64,000 bases of DNA from Flavobacteriales bacterium (GCA_029262875.1 JAJCYO010000043.1:37692-101691), one strand, 5' to 3'; shown: positions 32,814-40,933, counted from the first letter of the stretch. The notes: generated from the letters alone by a model not told the origin. Numbers and translations: made by a program.

Positions 32814-33983
32814 TTAATTAAATATCTCCTGATAGATTTGTATGGATTGATTCGTGAAGCTGAAATTTCGCCACACCTCCTTTAAAGCACTTTTCCCAAT
32901 GCGGTCTCGTAGCTTTTTATCTTCTATTAATCGGTCAATAACTGTTATCCATTGTTTTGGTGTACTGACCAAAAAACCAGTTTCTTTATTCTCTATGACT
33001 TCGTCATAGGGGGGTAAATTGGAAGCAACAACTGGTATAGCATATACCGCAAATTCAAGCACTTTAATAAAGGATTTGCCGTGTGTGTTGTATGGAATTT
33101 TTTTAGATGGCAATAGTGCAATATCTAATTGCAATTTGTTGAGCTGATCGAAATAATCTAAAAAACTAACCGACTTCACGTAAGTAAAAGGAATGTCCTT
33201 TAAAGGTTCTTTTTTATGGGGTAACTTCCCATTCCATCCAAAGAGAATTAGCTCAACTTTATCCTTGTGTTTCTTTGTTAATTCTTTTAGAACATCTACA
33301 ATAGTTAAGGTATCATAGGCAGTTGCTCCTGTTCCAATAATTCCAATGCGAACTTTATCCGTTTCGTTTTTATTGAGTGGCTCTGCTTCTTGATACCCAA
33401 ATTGAGAAACCAGATTAGGGATAAATTCCATAGCAACCTCAGAGTTGGGGTAGTCTCTTTCAATTAAACGATCATAGTATTCTAAAAGACCTTCACTTGC
33501 CCCAGTTACCATATCCATCTTTGCTATGTTGGATAGTAACTGTGTTTTTGCTTCTGCTGTAATTTTACTATAATCCAAATGTTCTTTTGGAATAACGTGT
33601 AGATTTTGGTCTAAATCCATCACAAATTCCAAGCTGTTATTTTTAGCTTTTAATGCTTTCATCAAATAGGTGATATCTGAAAACATATTGGGTAGAACCA
33701 CATAATCTGCCCAACGGATCAGTTTCTCATCTGCTGAATTATCATAGTCTTCAAACTGCTTATTGAAATCCCATTTATGAATACTGGAGATAATAGCTGA
33801 ATGACTTCTTGTTTTATTTAATTCCAAAGCTGGAGCTATCATTCGATAATAACCAGTTCCATTCAAAAATGGTGAAATGAATAGGATGTGAATTTTCCCA
33901 TCATCCTTATTAAAAGCAGGGTAGCGTTTATCAAACTCCTGTTGTTCGGTAAGCCGTTGATAGATTTCTTTAACGTTTCTCAT
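32814..33983 (-). CDS. Glycosyltransferase family 4-like protein
   Basis: The 389 residues have a GT-B fold pattern: an N-terminal half starting ILFISPFLNGTGYYRMIAPA and a C-terminal half starting IGIIGTGATAYDTLTIVDVL, with HGKSFIKVLEFAVYAIPVVASNLPPYDEVI and ETGFLV, the region that holds the nucleotide-sugar-binding glutamates of GT4 enzymes. No membrane segment is visible. In a mobile element it may modify surface sugars, a protein or DNA; nothing here decides this. It is 19 bp upstream of the zinc-finger gene and 43 bp downstream of the gene at 34027. Confidence 0.8.
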   Translation of the reverse strand: MRNVKEIYQRLTEQQEFDKRYPAFNKDDGKIHILFISPFLNGTGYYRMIAPALELNKTRSHSAIISSIHKWDFNKQFEDYDNSADEKLIRWADYVVLPNMFSDITYLMKALKAKNNSLEFVMDLDQNLHVIPKEHLDYSKITAEAKTQLLSNIAKMDMVTGASEGLLEYYDRLIERDYPNSEVAMEFIPNLVSQFGYQEAEPLNKNETDKVRIGIIGTGATAYDTLTIVDVLKELTKKHKDKVELILFGWNGKLPHKKEPLKDIPFTYVKSVSFLDYFDQLNKLQLDIALLPSKKIPYNTHGKSFIKVLEFAVYAIPVVASNLPPYDEVIENKETGFLVSTPKQWITVIDRLIEDKKLRDRIGKSALKEVWRNFSFTNQSIQIYQEIFN

Positions 33984-34026
33984 TGATATTATTTATTCAT
34001 TATTAATTAATTCAAGCCCGGAAAGG

Positions 34027-34314
34027 CTAATCAGCTTCATCATCTATATTTACCTCTACACCCTCATAAAATTTATTAATCTTCTTTCCTGAAACTGTAT
34101 CATATATTTCTGCAGTACCACATAAGTTACCCCATTTAGCCAGCCGAGTACGATGCCTTGCCATTCCTAAATTGCTGTCTCTTGTTTTAGAATATTTATG
34201 TTTCCAATCGAGTGAATACCACGTTCGAGCATTTCCATCTTTGAAATAAGTGATGAGTTTTGTAAATGAATCTCTTTTTAATTTCCATCCTCCTTTTGGG
34301 GCTTGTTGGCTCAT
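34027..34314 (-). CDS. Small hypothetical basic protein
   Basis: The 95 residues are basic and rich in W, K and R (KGGWKLKRDSFTKLITYF, MARHRTRLAKWGNLCGTA), with an acidic tail (VNIDDEAD). This suggests nucleic-acid binding, but no family is recognised. Its start overlaps the upstream stop by 4 bp (ATGA). Confidence 0.5.
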   Translation of the reverse strand: MSQQAPKGGWKLKRDSFTKLITYFKDGNARTWYSLDWKHKYSKTRDSNLGMARHRTRLAKWGNLCGTAEIYDTVSGKKINKFYEGVEVNIDDEAD

Positions 34315-34808
34315 CCTTTAAAGTATTTTACAAGGTCTTTAACTGATACATTCTCTAATATCCAGGTATGATGACAGATATCTACGTTAACTTCATTAGT
34401 TCCTTTTAAGGAAATACGGATTTGTAAATTATCATCATTTAGTTCATGCCGTTTTGATGATTCATCTATATATTTTCTTATACTATTGGCAATTTTTCCT
34501 TCAATACCAGGTAAGTGTACTGTTTCGGGTCCAGCAAAAAAGAGTGCCAACTGTTTTACTGGAATCTCTTTAAGCTGTTTGCCTTTATGATGAACAAATA
34601 CACGGATAGTATTGTGCAAGTCAACTATCCGAACAAATAGTTGAGCAACTGGGATACGTTCCTCTATAGCCATTTTGTTTAAATACTGGACTACATTTTT
34701 TGTTATCTTTTTTTCATAACCAAAAATATCTACCGAGATGTTTTCTGCTGCGTTTTTGAGCTTATCTTTTAGACTGAGCTTCTTTTTCTGTTCTTCTTTT
34801 TTAAACAT
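34311..34808 (-). CDS. Hypothetical protein of the element operon
   Basis: The 165 residues start with a highly charged lysine-rich segment (MFKKEEQKKKLSLKDKLKN) and continue into a mixed helix-strand domain (PVAQLFVRIVDLHNTIRVFVHHKGKQ). No signal, membrane segment or known motif is visible. It lies 9 bp after the winged-helix gene and overlaps the next by 4 bp. Confidence 0.5.
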   Translation of the reverse strand: MFKKEEQKKKLSLKDKLKNAAENISVDIFGYEKKITKNVVQYLNKMAIEERIPVAQLFVRIVDLHNTIRVFVHHKGKQLKEIPVKQLALFFAGPETVHLPGIEGKIANSIRKYIDESSKRHELNDDNLQIRISLKGTNEVNVDICHHTWILENVSVKDLVKYFKG

Positions 34809-34817
34809 ATTTAAAAT

Positions 34818-36122
34818 TTAATTATTGACATATAAATGTTGATGTATATTGGGATTGAGAATGGCAGCGTGGAATTGCTCAAGTAGTAGAGGATCTCCTA
34901 ATTTTCCAACTCTGGTTTCACACTCTTGATAAAGCTGTAAGGGTGGTTTTTGTTTACTGGCTTCTTTTTGTTGATTATTAATGAATCGCCTTATTTGAGC
35001 ATGTAGAATGAGCTTTTCTCGAACTTCTTTTTTCCTTTTTTCGTGTGCTGCCCACCACTTTTTTGTGCCTGCAAATCCATTAGGATTATTAATGTCGAAA
35101 TACTTGAAAGGCAATTGAACAAAGCGTTTTTCGGGGTCTTTATCAATGAATTTCCGCACCAATCCCATCCGACCAATGTAAATTTGATGAACTTTAGAAA
35201 GATTATGCGTGGCAACGGGTTTGTACCAATCGTAAATAAGTTTCTTACCAATTTCTTCCTGTCTTTCGGTGAGATATACGTTAGCGTAAAGAAAACTTTT
35301 AGCAAAACCCCAAAGCAGACTAACGTAAAGATTAAGGGATGCGGAACGAGCCGAATCAATCTCAGGGCTTTTCACCTCCCCAGAGCGTTGATTTTTGGCT
35401 CGTTTCCGCACTTTTTCCCCTGCATCTTCAATTTTTTTCGCAAGTTTTTCCCCTGTGTTTCCAGTTTTTTTGTTTCCAGTATCGTATCCTGTACTACTTT
35501 CAGCCGTGAGCGAAAGCGAACTCCTTTTAAAATTGTTACCAGTTTTGTATCCTGAATCGTTGCCAGTTGTTTCTATTTGCTCCGAACTTTTCAAGTTATC
35601 ACCTGCCTTTAATAAATTATTTGATTTGTAACTATTGTTACAAGAATCTGTATGACGACAAGTTGTCGTATTAATTTCTATAAGTAGGTCATTATCAGTA
35701 CTTTGCTTTAAAGCCATATCGAGGCTTTTTTCTACCTCTTTTTGAGTTTTTCGACATCTTGCTAACAGGATATTTGGGTTTATGAACAGGTCATATCCTG
35801 ACTTGCTTCCATGCCAAATTTTATTGGTTATAATTCCTGCTTCCTGAAGCCGTATAATGTGTCGTTGAATTGTTCGCGGGCTTGCATTACCCATTTTTGA
35901 AAGTTGAACGTTATTGGTGCGAATGGGAGGTAAATTTTCAGTATCTATTTCTTTGATACCATTTGCCTTGACTAAGAATAATCCATAAATACGGATGATG
36001 TCTTTTGCGGTGGATGATGCACCTTGCCTGACTTTTTCTGATAGCTGATCGGTTGAATCATTGTGTTTTTTAATGTAATTGTCTAACGCTTTAAATGATG
36101 TTGAGTAATTGATTACAATCAT
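34818..36122 (-). CDS. Winged-helix DNA-binding protein, replication-initiator-like
   Basis: Residues 20-115 of this 434-residue protein form a helix-turn-helix/winged-helix domain (KMGNASPRTIQRHIIRLQEAGIITNKIWHG, recognition helix around 75-92). A long polar middle (150-270) rich in S, T, K and N follows, then a helical C-terminal domain (SLLWGFAKSFLYANVYLTER, then a basic KKWWAAHEKRKKEVREK). The layout is like accessory or replication proteins of Bacteroidota plasmids and integrative elements, but no catalytic motif is visible. It may instead be a regulator of the operon. Confidence 0.5.
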   Translation of the reverse strand: MIVINYSTSFKALDNYIKKHNDSTDQLSEKVRQGASSTAKDIIRIYGLFLVKANGIKEIDTENLPPIRTNNVQLSKMGNASPRTIQRHIIRLQEAGIITNKIWHGSKSGYDLFINPNILLARCRKTQKEVEKSLDMALKQSTDNDLLIEINTTTCRHTDSCNNSYKSNNLLKAGDNLKSSEQIETTGNDSGYKTGNNFKRSSLSLTAESSTGYDTGNKKTGNTGEKLAKKIEDAGEKVRKRAKNQRSGEVKSPEIDSARSASLNLYVSLLWGFAKSFLYANVYLTERQEEIGKKLIYDWYKPVATHNLSKVHQIYIGRMGLVRKFIDKDPEKRFVQLPFKYFDINNPNGFAGTKKWWAAHEKRKKEVREKLILHAQIRRFINNQQKEASKQKPPLQLYQECETRVGKLGDPLLLEQFHAAILNPNIHQHLYVNN

Positions 36123-36150
36123 TAGTTATTGTTTTGTTATTACTTATTTT

Positions 36151-36387
36151 TTAATCAAATAGGCTAAGTGCATAGCCATTAAATAATTCTTGTGCCTTTT
36201 GTTTGGCTTTTTCTAATCCTTCACAAGAATGGTTCTTAACGCCATTCAAATCGCACCTTATTAAGTATTGCTCTCCTGATTGTCTTTCCAGGACAAAGCG
36301 AACTGGTGAATATTCCCCAAAGAGAAACCCAACCCAATGAGCATTTGTTCGTCCTAAGTACTTCCATCGCAACTTCTTTGGTATCAT
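36151..36387 (-). CDS. Small hypothetical protein
   Basis: The 78 residues (MIPKKLRWKYLGRTNAHWVG) look like one small alpha/beta domain with a single central cysteine pair (CDLNGVKNHSC). No family is recognised. It lies between the winged-helix gene (28 bp) and the gene at 36399 (11 bp). Confidence 0.45.
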   Translation of the reverse strand: MIPKKLRWKYLGRTNAHWVGFLFGEYSPVRFVLERQSGEQYLIRCDLNGVKNHSCEGLEKAKQKAQELFNGYALSLFD

Positions 36388-36398
36388 TGTTCCGTTTT

Positions 36399-36800
36399 TT
36401 AACCATCATCTATTGTCGGCATCAATACACGGTAGATGCCAAATCGTTTTAAGTCAAGGTTAGTAGCCTCACGTACTAATCTGACCTGATGTACCCATAT
36501 TATTCCTGATAATTCATAGGAAGGAGGGGAAAGTAATTCTGCAATAAAAATTTTTCGCTTACTGTTACTGGGATAGATTTCTTTTGGATTATTCACCAAC
36601 CACGTTCCAGTAACATTTGGCATTTCAATCCATTTATCTTCTTTAAGATAAAAAGCTTGTTGCTGATTAAAATCCAATTTATTTCCATTAAGTTGACGGT
36701 AAGGAAGCGACCAAGCTTCTGATGAACCATCAATGGTTTCACCTTTATCGGTTAGAACCTTGAACCAAGTTTTAGATTTATTCTCAGGTAGATTTAACAT
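36399..36800 (-). CDS. Hypothetical protein of the element operon
   Basis: I chose ATG 36800 (MLNLPENKSKTWFKVL), giving 133 residues; ATG 36836 would run further into the upstream gene. The sequence looks like a beta-rich globular domain (SLPYRQLNGNKLDF, KIFIAELLSPPSYELSG). No family is recognised. It overlaps the gene at 36784 by 17 bp. Confidence 0.45.
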   Translation of the reverse strand: MLNLPENKSKTWFKVLTDKGETIDGSSEAWSLPYRQLNGNKLDFNQQQAFYLKEDKWIEMPNVTGTWLVNNPKEIYPSNSKRKIFIAELLSPPSYELSGIIWVHQVRLVREATNLDLKRFGIYRVLMPTIDDG

Positions 36801-36921
36801 GATTGCTTTTTGTTTTAACCTTAGTAGGCCGTTCACACTTTTTCAATACTTTAATTTCTTCTTGGATTTTAGCAATCAGATTCAAGTAGCAATCCTCTCT
36901 GTTTTCAGTAACCACTTTCAT
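36784..36921 (-). CDS. Very small basic protein
   Basis: From ATG 36921 the frame gives 45 residues (MKVVTENREDCYLNLIAKIQ, then KKCERPTKVKTKSN), helical and basic at the end. An upstream ATG at 37029 would overlap the first operon gene by almost 100 bp and is unlikely. Real expression is supported only by its place between two coupled genes. Confidence 0.35.
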   Translation of the reverse strand: MKVVTENREDCYLNLIAKIQEEIKVLKKCERPTKVKTKSNHVKST

Positions 36922-36934
36922 AGAACTTAATCGT

Positions 36935-37213
36935 TTAAGAATTGAGGTTAAGCGAGGTTTGTGGTTTATCCCCCAATAACTGTTGAGCTTTTCTACTTCG
37001 AGATTCTTGTTTATTGGTCTGTTCTTCAATTAATTCAAGTGCTGAATCATATAATAAAGCAGCCTTTTCATAACGAATGTTCTTGAAATTAAAAAATTTG
37101 GATGCCGTTGGTCTTGATGTTCCAGCGTGGATGGCAACCTTACCAATATAATTAGTACCAAATATTTTAATTAGCTTATCTCTTAGTATTTCTACTTCTT
37201 TTTTTTCTATCAT
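36935..37213 (-). CDS. Small HTH-like protein, first gene of the element operon
   Basis: The 92 residues contain a probable helix-turn-helix: IGKVAIHAGTSRPTASKFFN (about residues 23-42), followed by helices and a basic, polar tail. As the first gene behind a promoter region full of repeats, it is a good candidate for an autoregulator of the minus-strand operon. No metal or effector site is visible. Confidence 0.55.
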   Translation of the reverse strand: MIEKKEVEILRDKLIKIFGTNYIGKVAIHAGTSRPTASKFFNFKNIRYEKAALLYDSALELIEEQTNKQESRSRKAQQLLGDKPQTSLNLNS

Positions 37214-37236
37214 CTGTATTGAATTTTGAAATTTTC

Positions 37237-37322
37237 TGTAAAATCACTGTAAAAGTTGTGTAAAAATTATATATTTGCCATCATCAAATTGAATTATTGA
37301 TGACAATATGGGTGCAAACATA
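37237..37322. promoter_or_regulatory. Face-to-face promoters, palindrome and phased repeats at the element's divergent control region
   Basis: TATATTTG (37270-37277) is a plus-strand -7 element for the gene at 37387; TATGTTTG on the minus strand (37322 to 37315) is a -7 element for the operon starting at 37213. They point at each other, and both transcripts cross the palindrome TCATCAA (37281-37287) / TTGATGA (37297-37303). Left of the plus promoter, TGTAAAA occurs three times exactly 11 bp apart (37237, 37248, 37259), one helical turn each. This is the layout of a two-state switch with protein bound on one face of the DNA. Confidence 0.65.
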
Positions 37323-37386
37323 AATAAAAACGATGGCATTTTGCCAACTTTTTTACATTTTTTTTTCGATTAATTAATTCAGAACA

Positions 37387-38070
37387 ATGGGAGATAGTGA
37401 GAATAAGGCTAAGAAGTATGAACTTTCTGCAATTGATATTAGATTTTTAAAAGCAGTTGATGTTGTAATTGCTAAAAATAAAAATGCCGATGTCAAATTG
37501 GGTACAGATAGCTCAGTAAGTTCTACCGTATTTGGTAGCAGAAATGTTATTGGAAAAATTCGAAGTTCACAGAGAGGTGTAACGACAGCTCAAATAGACA
37601 AATTTGCAATTTACTTCAATCTTGATTTCAACTGTTTCTTTAGGGATATCCCTAAAATTAAATACGATCCGAATAGTATCGGCAATAAGGTTGTTGCAAA
37701 GGACAATGCGCAAGTTAATTATGGAGAAAACGGGCGGAACATCAATACATCAGGAGGAGAGTATTTTGAGAATAACTATCATGGGGAAATTAAAGAACAA
37801 GTCCAGCAGGCTAAAAAGATTATCAATAAAACAGAATGTCCTCCTGAAGTTCAAAAGAAATGCCATACTGTCCTGGATAAAATACAACATAAATCTATCA
37901 ATTTAGAAACTCTTCTTGATAATAAAACGGAGAGTTTAAAAAAAATAGCTGACTTATTGACCTTAGAAACTTCAAATCGAGAGAAAGCTGAAAAGGAGCT
38001 ACAGGTAGAGCGGGTGGAACACCAGAAACTCATGAAAAAGCATATTTCTCTATTAGAGAAGATAAATTAA
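37387..38070 (+). CDS. XRE-like regulator with C-terminal coiled coil
   Basis: This 227-residue protein has an N-terminal helical region (residues 12-85, with STVFGSRNVIGKIRSSQRGVTTAQIDKFAIYF) that reads like an XRE-type helix-turn-helix. A polar linker follows (NYGENGRNINTSGG), then a helical C-terminus with strong coiled-coil character (LKKIADLLTLETSNREKAEKELQVERVEHQKL). Likely a dimeric or oligomeric DNA-binding regulator acting at the control region upstream. It could be the repressor of the element. Family assignment is by pattern only. Confidence 0.55.
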   Translation: MGDSENKAKKYELSAIDIRFLKAVDVVIAKNKNADVKLGTDSSVSSTVFGSRNVIGKIRSSQRGVTTAQIDKFAIYFNLDFNCFFRDIPKIKYDPNSIGNKVVAKDNAQVNYGENGRNINTSGGEYFENNYHGEIKEQVQQAKKIINKTECPPEVQKKCHTVLDKIQHKSINLETLLDNKTESLKKIADLLTLETSNREKAEKELQVERVEHQKLMKKHISLLEKIN

Positions 38071-38183
38071 AAAATCAAACTTTTTGGAAATAAGAAAAAT
38101 TCGATGAAAAAATTGCTCAAAATACGGATGAGATGCATAAGTCATATAACCTATAAAGACCCTGAAAATTTAAGGGATAATAC

Positions 38184-38204
38184 GTATAAACTGGGTGTTT
38201 ATAC
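38184..38204 (+). promoter_or_regulatory. Palindromic operator before the HTH-nuclease pair
   Basis: GTATAAAC (38184-38191), spacer TGGGT and GTTTATAC (38197-38204) form a perfect palindrome about 30 bp before the HTH gene. A third, similar half-site GTGTAAAC follows at 38211-38218. The HTH protein encoded next is the likely ligand. Confidence 0.55.
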
Positions 38205-38234
38205 TTATTAGTGTAAACGAAACAACAGAATTTA

Positions 38235-38531
38235 ATGATTATGGAAACTAACAAAAGCACAATATTTAAGAAGCGTTCAGCTACCAATTTAGTCGAAAAA
38301 TCTATAATTTCTGCTCAATTTATTAAGGTGTGTGAGCAACTTCGTAAAGATGGTAAATTCCATTCGGAAGAAGAATTTTGTGAAAATTATGGCTATTCCA
38401 GGAAGACCGTTAATCATATAAAAAAAGGCAGACAAAATGTATCTATAGATCTTCTGTATGAGGTAGTCTTAGAGTGGAAAATTAACCCTTACTTCATTTT
38501 CGGATTGAGTGAAGATGTATATGCCAAATAA
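38235..38531 (+). CDS. Small HTH regulator paired with a nuclease gene
   Basis: The 98-residue protein has a helix-turn-helix of XRE type (EEEFCENYGYSRKTVNHIKKGRQNVSIDLLYEVV, about residues 50-85) and ends NPYFIFGLSEDVYAK. ATG 38241 is an equally good start. The next gene starts 2 bp after its stop, so the pair is one operon. The arrangement (controller-like HTH immediately upstream of a restriction-type nuclease) recalls controller proteins of restriction systems, but no methyltransferase is next to it. Confidence 0.65.
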   Translation: MIMETNKSTIFKKRSATNLVEKSIISAQFIKVCEQLRKDGKFHSEEEFCENYGYSRKTVNHIKKGRQNVSIDLLYEVVLEWKINPYFIFGLSEDVYAK

Positions 38532-38532
38532 T

Positions 38533-39696
38533 ATGATTGACTTTAAAGAAATAGCACCATCAAATAAAGGAGGAAAGGAACAAGATACCTTTGAATTATT
38601 TAGCCGAGACTTTTTAGAGGTAATCGGGTTCAAGATTATTCAACATCCCTATCGAGGAGCAGATGGAGGAAAAGATATGATTGTTAGTGAAACAAGAACT
38701 GGGAACGTTGGAGAAACTACTATTAAATATCTTGTAAGTTGCAAGCATTATGCTCATTCAAATGATTCCATTGGAGATAAAATTGAAAATAACATCTTAG
38801 ACCGAGTTCAGAAACACAAGTGCGATGGCTTTATTGCAGTTTATTCCACAATTGCTGCCCCAACGGTGAGTGATTCCCTTCTTGAATTAGGTATTGAAAA
38901 CGAAATATATGACCATAAAAGGATAGAAAAGCATCTATTGGAGACTAAAAAAGGGGAAACGATTGTAAGTCGATATTTCCCTAATTCTTACGTAAACTAT
39001 AAGAGTTTAGCTTCAGAAGAAAAAAAAGAGAAACAGGTAAATTCGCAAAGTACCTCTATGCAAAGTAATCACACCGAGCAAGATTTAATTAATGCTTCTA
39101 AAACTGCCATCATCATAATTGAAGTTGAAAAAATAAGAGAGAGATTCCTAAATCACAACTTGAAAGAAAATAGAGATATTCTAAACGAACTTTCTAAATA
39201 TTCCAGGCATTCAAATGAATACATTGCTCATGATGTATTGCATTTCTTGGATGAAATTTTAGCCGTTGCAGGTGGAACCCTAACAGAAGATATAGCGTCC
39301 TCTATTTTTGGCTTAGTTACCGAATTTTATCCAACCTCATACGATGAAGGGGATGCGGATGATAATATCAATCTTGGAAAGTTGTGCATTTATATAGGTT
39401 CTAATATGGCATATAATGCCACTATTAAAGCTAAACCAAAGAATTTAATGGTGCTGAGCTGGGCATTAACGATACTCAAGCACGTGTATAAATATGCTAA
39501 ACAAAAACAGTTGGAATCTTTAATGGAGATGGTGCTTAAAGAATATACAAGCTTGGATTCGCACTTAGATAGACCACATCAGGATGATTGTAAAGAGTTA
39601 CAGAAAATTCAAGAATTTGTAACCGTTTTTGAAAAAGATTTGGAGACCCCTGATTTAAGTTTTCCAATTGTTCCTGAAAGTTATTACAACCAATAA
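38533..39696 (+). CDS. Mrr-like PD-(D/E)XK nuclease-domain protein
   Basis: I chose ATG 38533 (387 residues), 2 bp after the HTH gene's stop; ATGs at 38509-38521 would overlap it. Residues 20-125 form a restriction-endonuclease-like domain: HPYRGADGGKDMIV gives the acidic residue (D48) and YLVSCKHYA the C-x-K half (K71) of the PD-(D/E)XK site, as in Mrr-type enzymes, followed by the helix DKIENNILDRVQKHKCDGFI. The remaining 260 residues are helical, without known motif, and could sense or bind a partner. A defence role is inferred from the domain and the mobile-element setting. Confidence 0.65.
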   Translation: MIDFKEIAPSNKGGKEQDTFELFSRDFLEVIGFKIIQHPYRGADGGKDMIVSETRTGNVGETTIKYLVSCKHYAHSNDSIGDKIENNILDRVQKHKCDGFIAVYSTIAAPTVSDSLLELGIENEIYDHKRIEKHLLETKKGETIVSRYFPNSYVNYKSLASEEKKEKQVNSQSTSMQSNHTEQDLINASKTAIIIIEVEKIRERFLNHNLKENRDILNELSKYSRHSNEYIAHDVLHFLDEILAVAGGTLTEDIASSIFGLVTEFYPTSYDEGDADDNINLGKLCIYIGSNMAYNATIKAKPKNLMVLSWALTILKHVYKYAKQKQLESLMEMVLKEYTSLDSHLDRPHQDDCKELQKIQEFVTVFEKDLETPDLSFPIVPESYYNQ

Positions 39697-39762
39697 GCTT
39701 CATTTGATTATTTAGTTTTTTAATCAATATACCATTGAGTAATCAAGGGATGTTCAAAGCCA

Positions 39763-39817
39763 TTTGTTAACTTTTTTAATAAAACGTTCTATATTTGGAA
39801 CGTTTATTGTATATTTG
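39763..39817 (+). promoter_or_regulatory. Promoter with the -7 element inside a palindrome
   Basis: AAACGTTC (39782-39789) and GAACGTTT (39798-39805) are perfect complements, and the 8-nt spacer between them is itself TATATTTG (39790-39797), an exact TAnnTTTG. TTTG at 39763-39766 is at -33 distance (23 nt). A second TATATTTG lies at 39810-39817. A dimer on the palindrome would sit directly on the -7 element. It drives the MerR-like gene at 39846. Confidence 0.62.
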
Positions 39818-39845
39818 TATCACTTCAATATGAGATTCAAAAAAT

Positions 39846-40616
39846 ATGACAAAGACAAATTCCAATAAATCTACTGCTAAGTTCGATGAATTGAGCAATT
39901 TACTCAACCAAAAATTGTACTCAATGAAGTACATCAAGGGAATACCAAGAAGTAGTATGAGCCGATTACAAGATGAAGGACTATTGGATAAAGACCAAGA
40001 GGATAGCCCTAAATGGCGAAAATTTAACCTCATTACGATTCTTTGGCTCTCTATCATTATGGAATTGAAGGCATTTGGATTTAGCAGCCCTAAAATTAAA
40101 ATGGTTAAACCTGAGCTTTTTAAATTGATTGCATTAGACAATGGCTTGAAGTTGCCACTTTTGGAACATTGTGTTATAGAGGCAATGGTCTATGCTGTTC
40201 CTACTTTCTTAGTAGTCGATAAAAGTGGTCAAGTAGAAATTATAGACGACCAAGAATACATCAGGCAGTTACAAACCAAAAATATGGAAAACCACATTAT
40301 CATTAATATAAACCAAGCCATTAAAGATAATATTACTCCACTTTATACAGAACCCAACTATACGCAAACTGCTGAACTCTCAAAAGAAGAAATAGAAGTA
40401 CTTGCTGCAGTTAGAAAAAAAGATTTTCAATCCATACAAATCACCAAGAAAAATGGAGCAATTGATATGATAGAGGGAATTGAATCGGTGAAAACAGAGG
40501 AAAAGATTGCCAACTTGTTGAAACAAGGCAAGTACCAGAATATAGAAGTCAAACAAGAGAATGGTAAAATAGTTTGTATCAACAGAAAAGTAAAAATGAA
40601 AATAACAAAGGACTGA
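39846..40616 (+). CDS. MerR-like HTH regulator of the element
   Basis: The 256 residues have a region resembling a MerR-type winged helix (residues 25-85: MKYIKGIPRSSMSRLQDEGLLD, then WRKFNLITILWLSIIMELKAFGFSSPKIKMV, the arrangement of recognition helix and wing). A C-terminal half follows with a region rich in I, E and K (ALAAVRKKDFQSIQITKKNG-like beta strands) without a known ligand domain. Located next to the integrase and behind its own palindrome, it may control excision or be a recombination directionality factor. Confidence 0.5.
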   Translation: MTKTNSNKSTAKFDELSNLLNQKLYSMKYIKGIPRSSMSRLQDEGLLDKDQEDSPKWRKFNLITILWLSIIMELKAFGFSSPKIKMVKPELFKLIALDNGLKLPLLEHCVIEAMVYAVPTFLVVDKSGQVEIIDDQEYIRQLQTKNMENHIIININQAIKDNITPLYTEPNYTQTAELSKEEIEVLAAVRKKDFQSIQITKKNGAIDMIEGIESVKTEEKIANLLKQGKYQNIEVKQENGKIVCINRKVKMKITKD

Positions 40617-40684
40617 AAAAATCAGCCTATTGCAGACGATGGCTTTACAAGAAAAAATTGGAAGTCATTATTTGATAACTAAAA

Positions 40685-40933
40685 ATGATAAAAATAAAGG
40701 AGTATCCTCCTGTAATTAGTATTATGACGATAATTGAAGACCGTTTATTAGGAGCAAAATCTTATCCCACCGTTGTGAAACGTTTAAAGGAATTGCAAGT
40801 AAAAGTATTCGCCTACGATATGGTCAGAACCGATATTTTTTTTAACGCCTTATTACCGACAGAAGAAATACAAATAACAGAGATTACACATAATAGAAAA
40901 AAATCTGAACCATTTAAATTACCAAGATCATGA
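40685..40933 (+). CDS. Small protein coupled to the integrase gene
   Basis: The 82-residue product (MIKIKEYPPVISIMTIIEDR) overlaps the integrase start by 4 bp (ATGA), so the two are co-translated. The LGAKSYPTVVKRLKELQVKV stretch could be a helix-turn-helix of excisionase type, but the match is weak. Size, position and coupling fit a directionality factor or an integrase cofactor. Confidence 0.5.
   Translation: MIKIKEYPPVISIMTIIEDRLLGAKSYPTVVKRLKELQVKVFAYDMVRTDIFFNALLPTEEIQITEITHNRKKSEPFKLPRS

Noticed and set aside
35043..35631. Long plus-strand frames opposite the winged-helix gene
   Set aside because: The minus-strand gene has a recognisable DNA-binding domain and coupled neighbours; these frames are its shadows.
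37604..37906. A 100-residue frame inside the coiled-coil regulator gene
   Set aside because: It is a shifted-frame overlap without a plausible start or domain.
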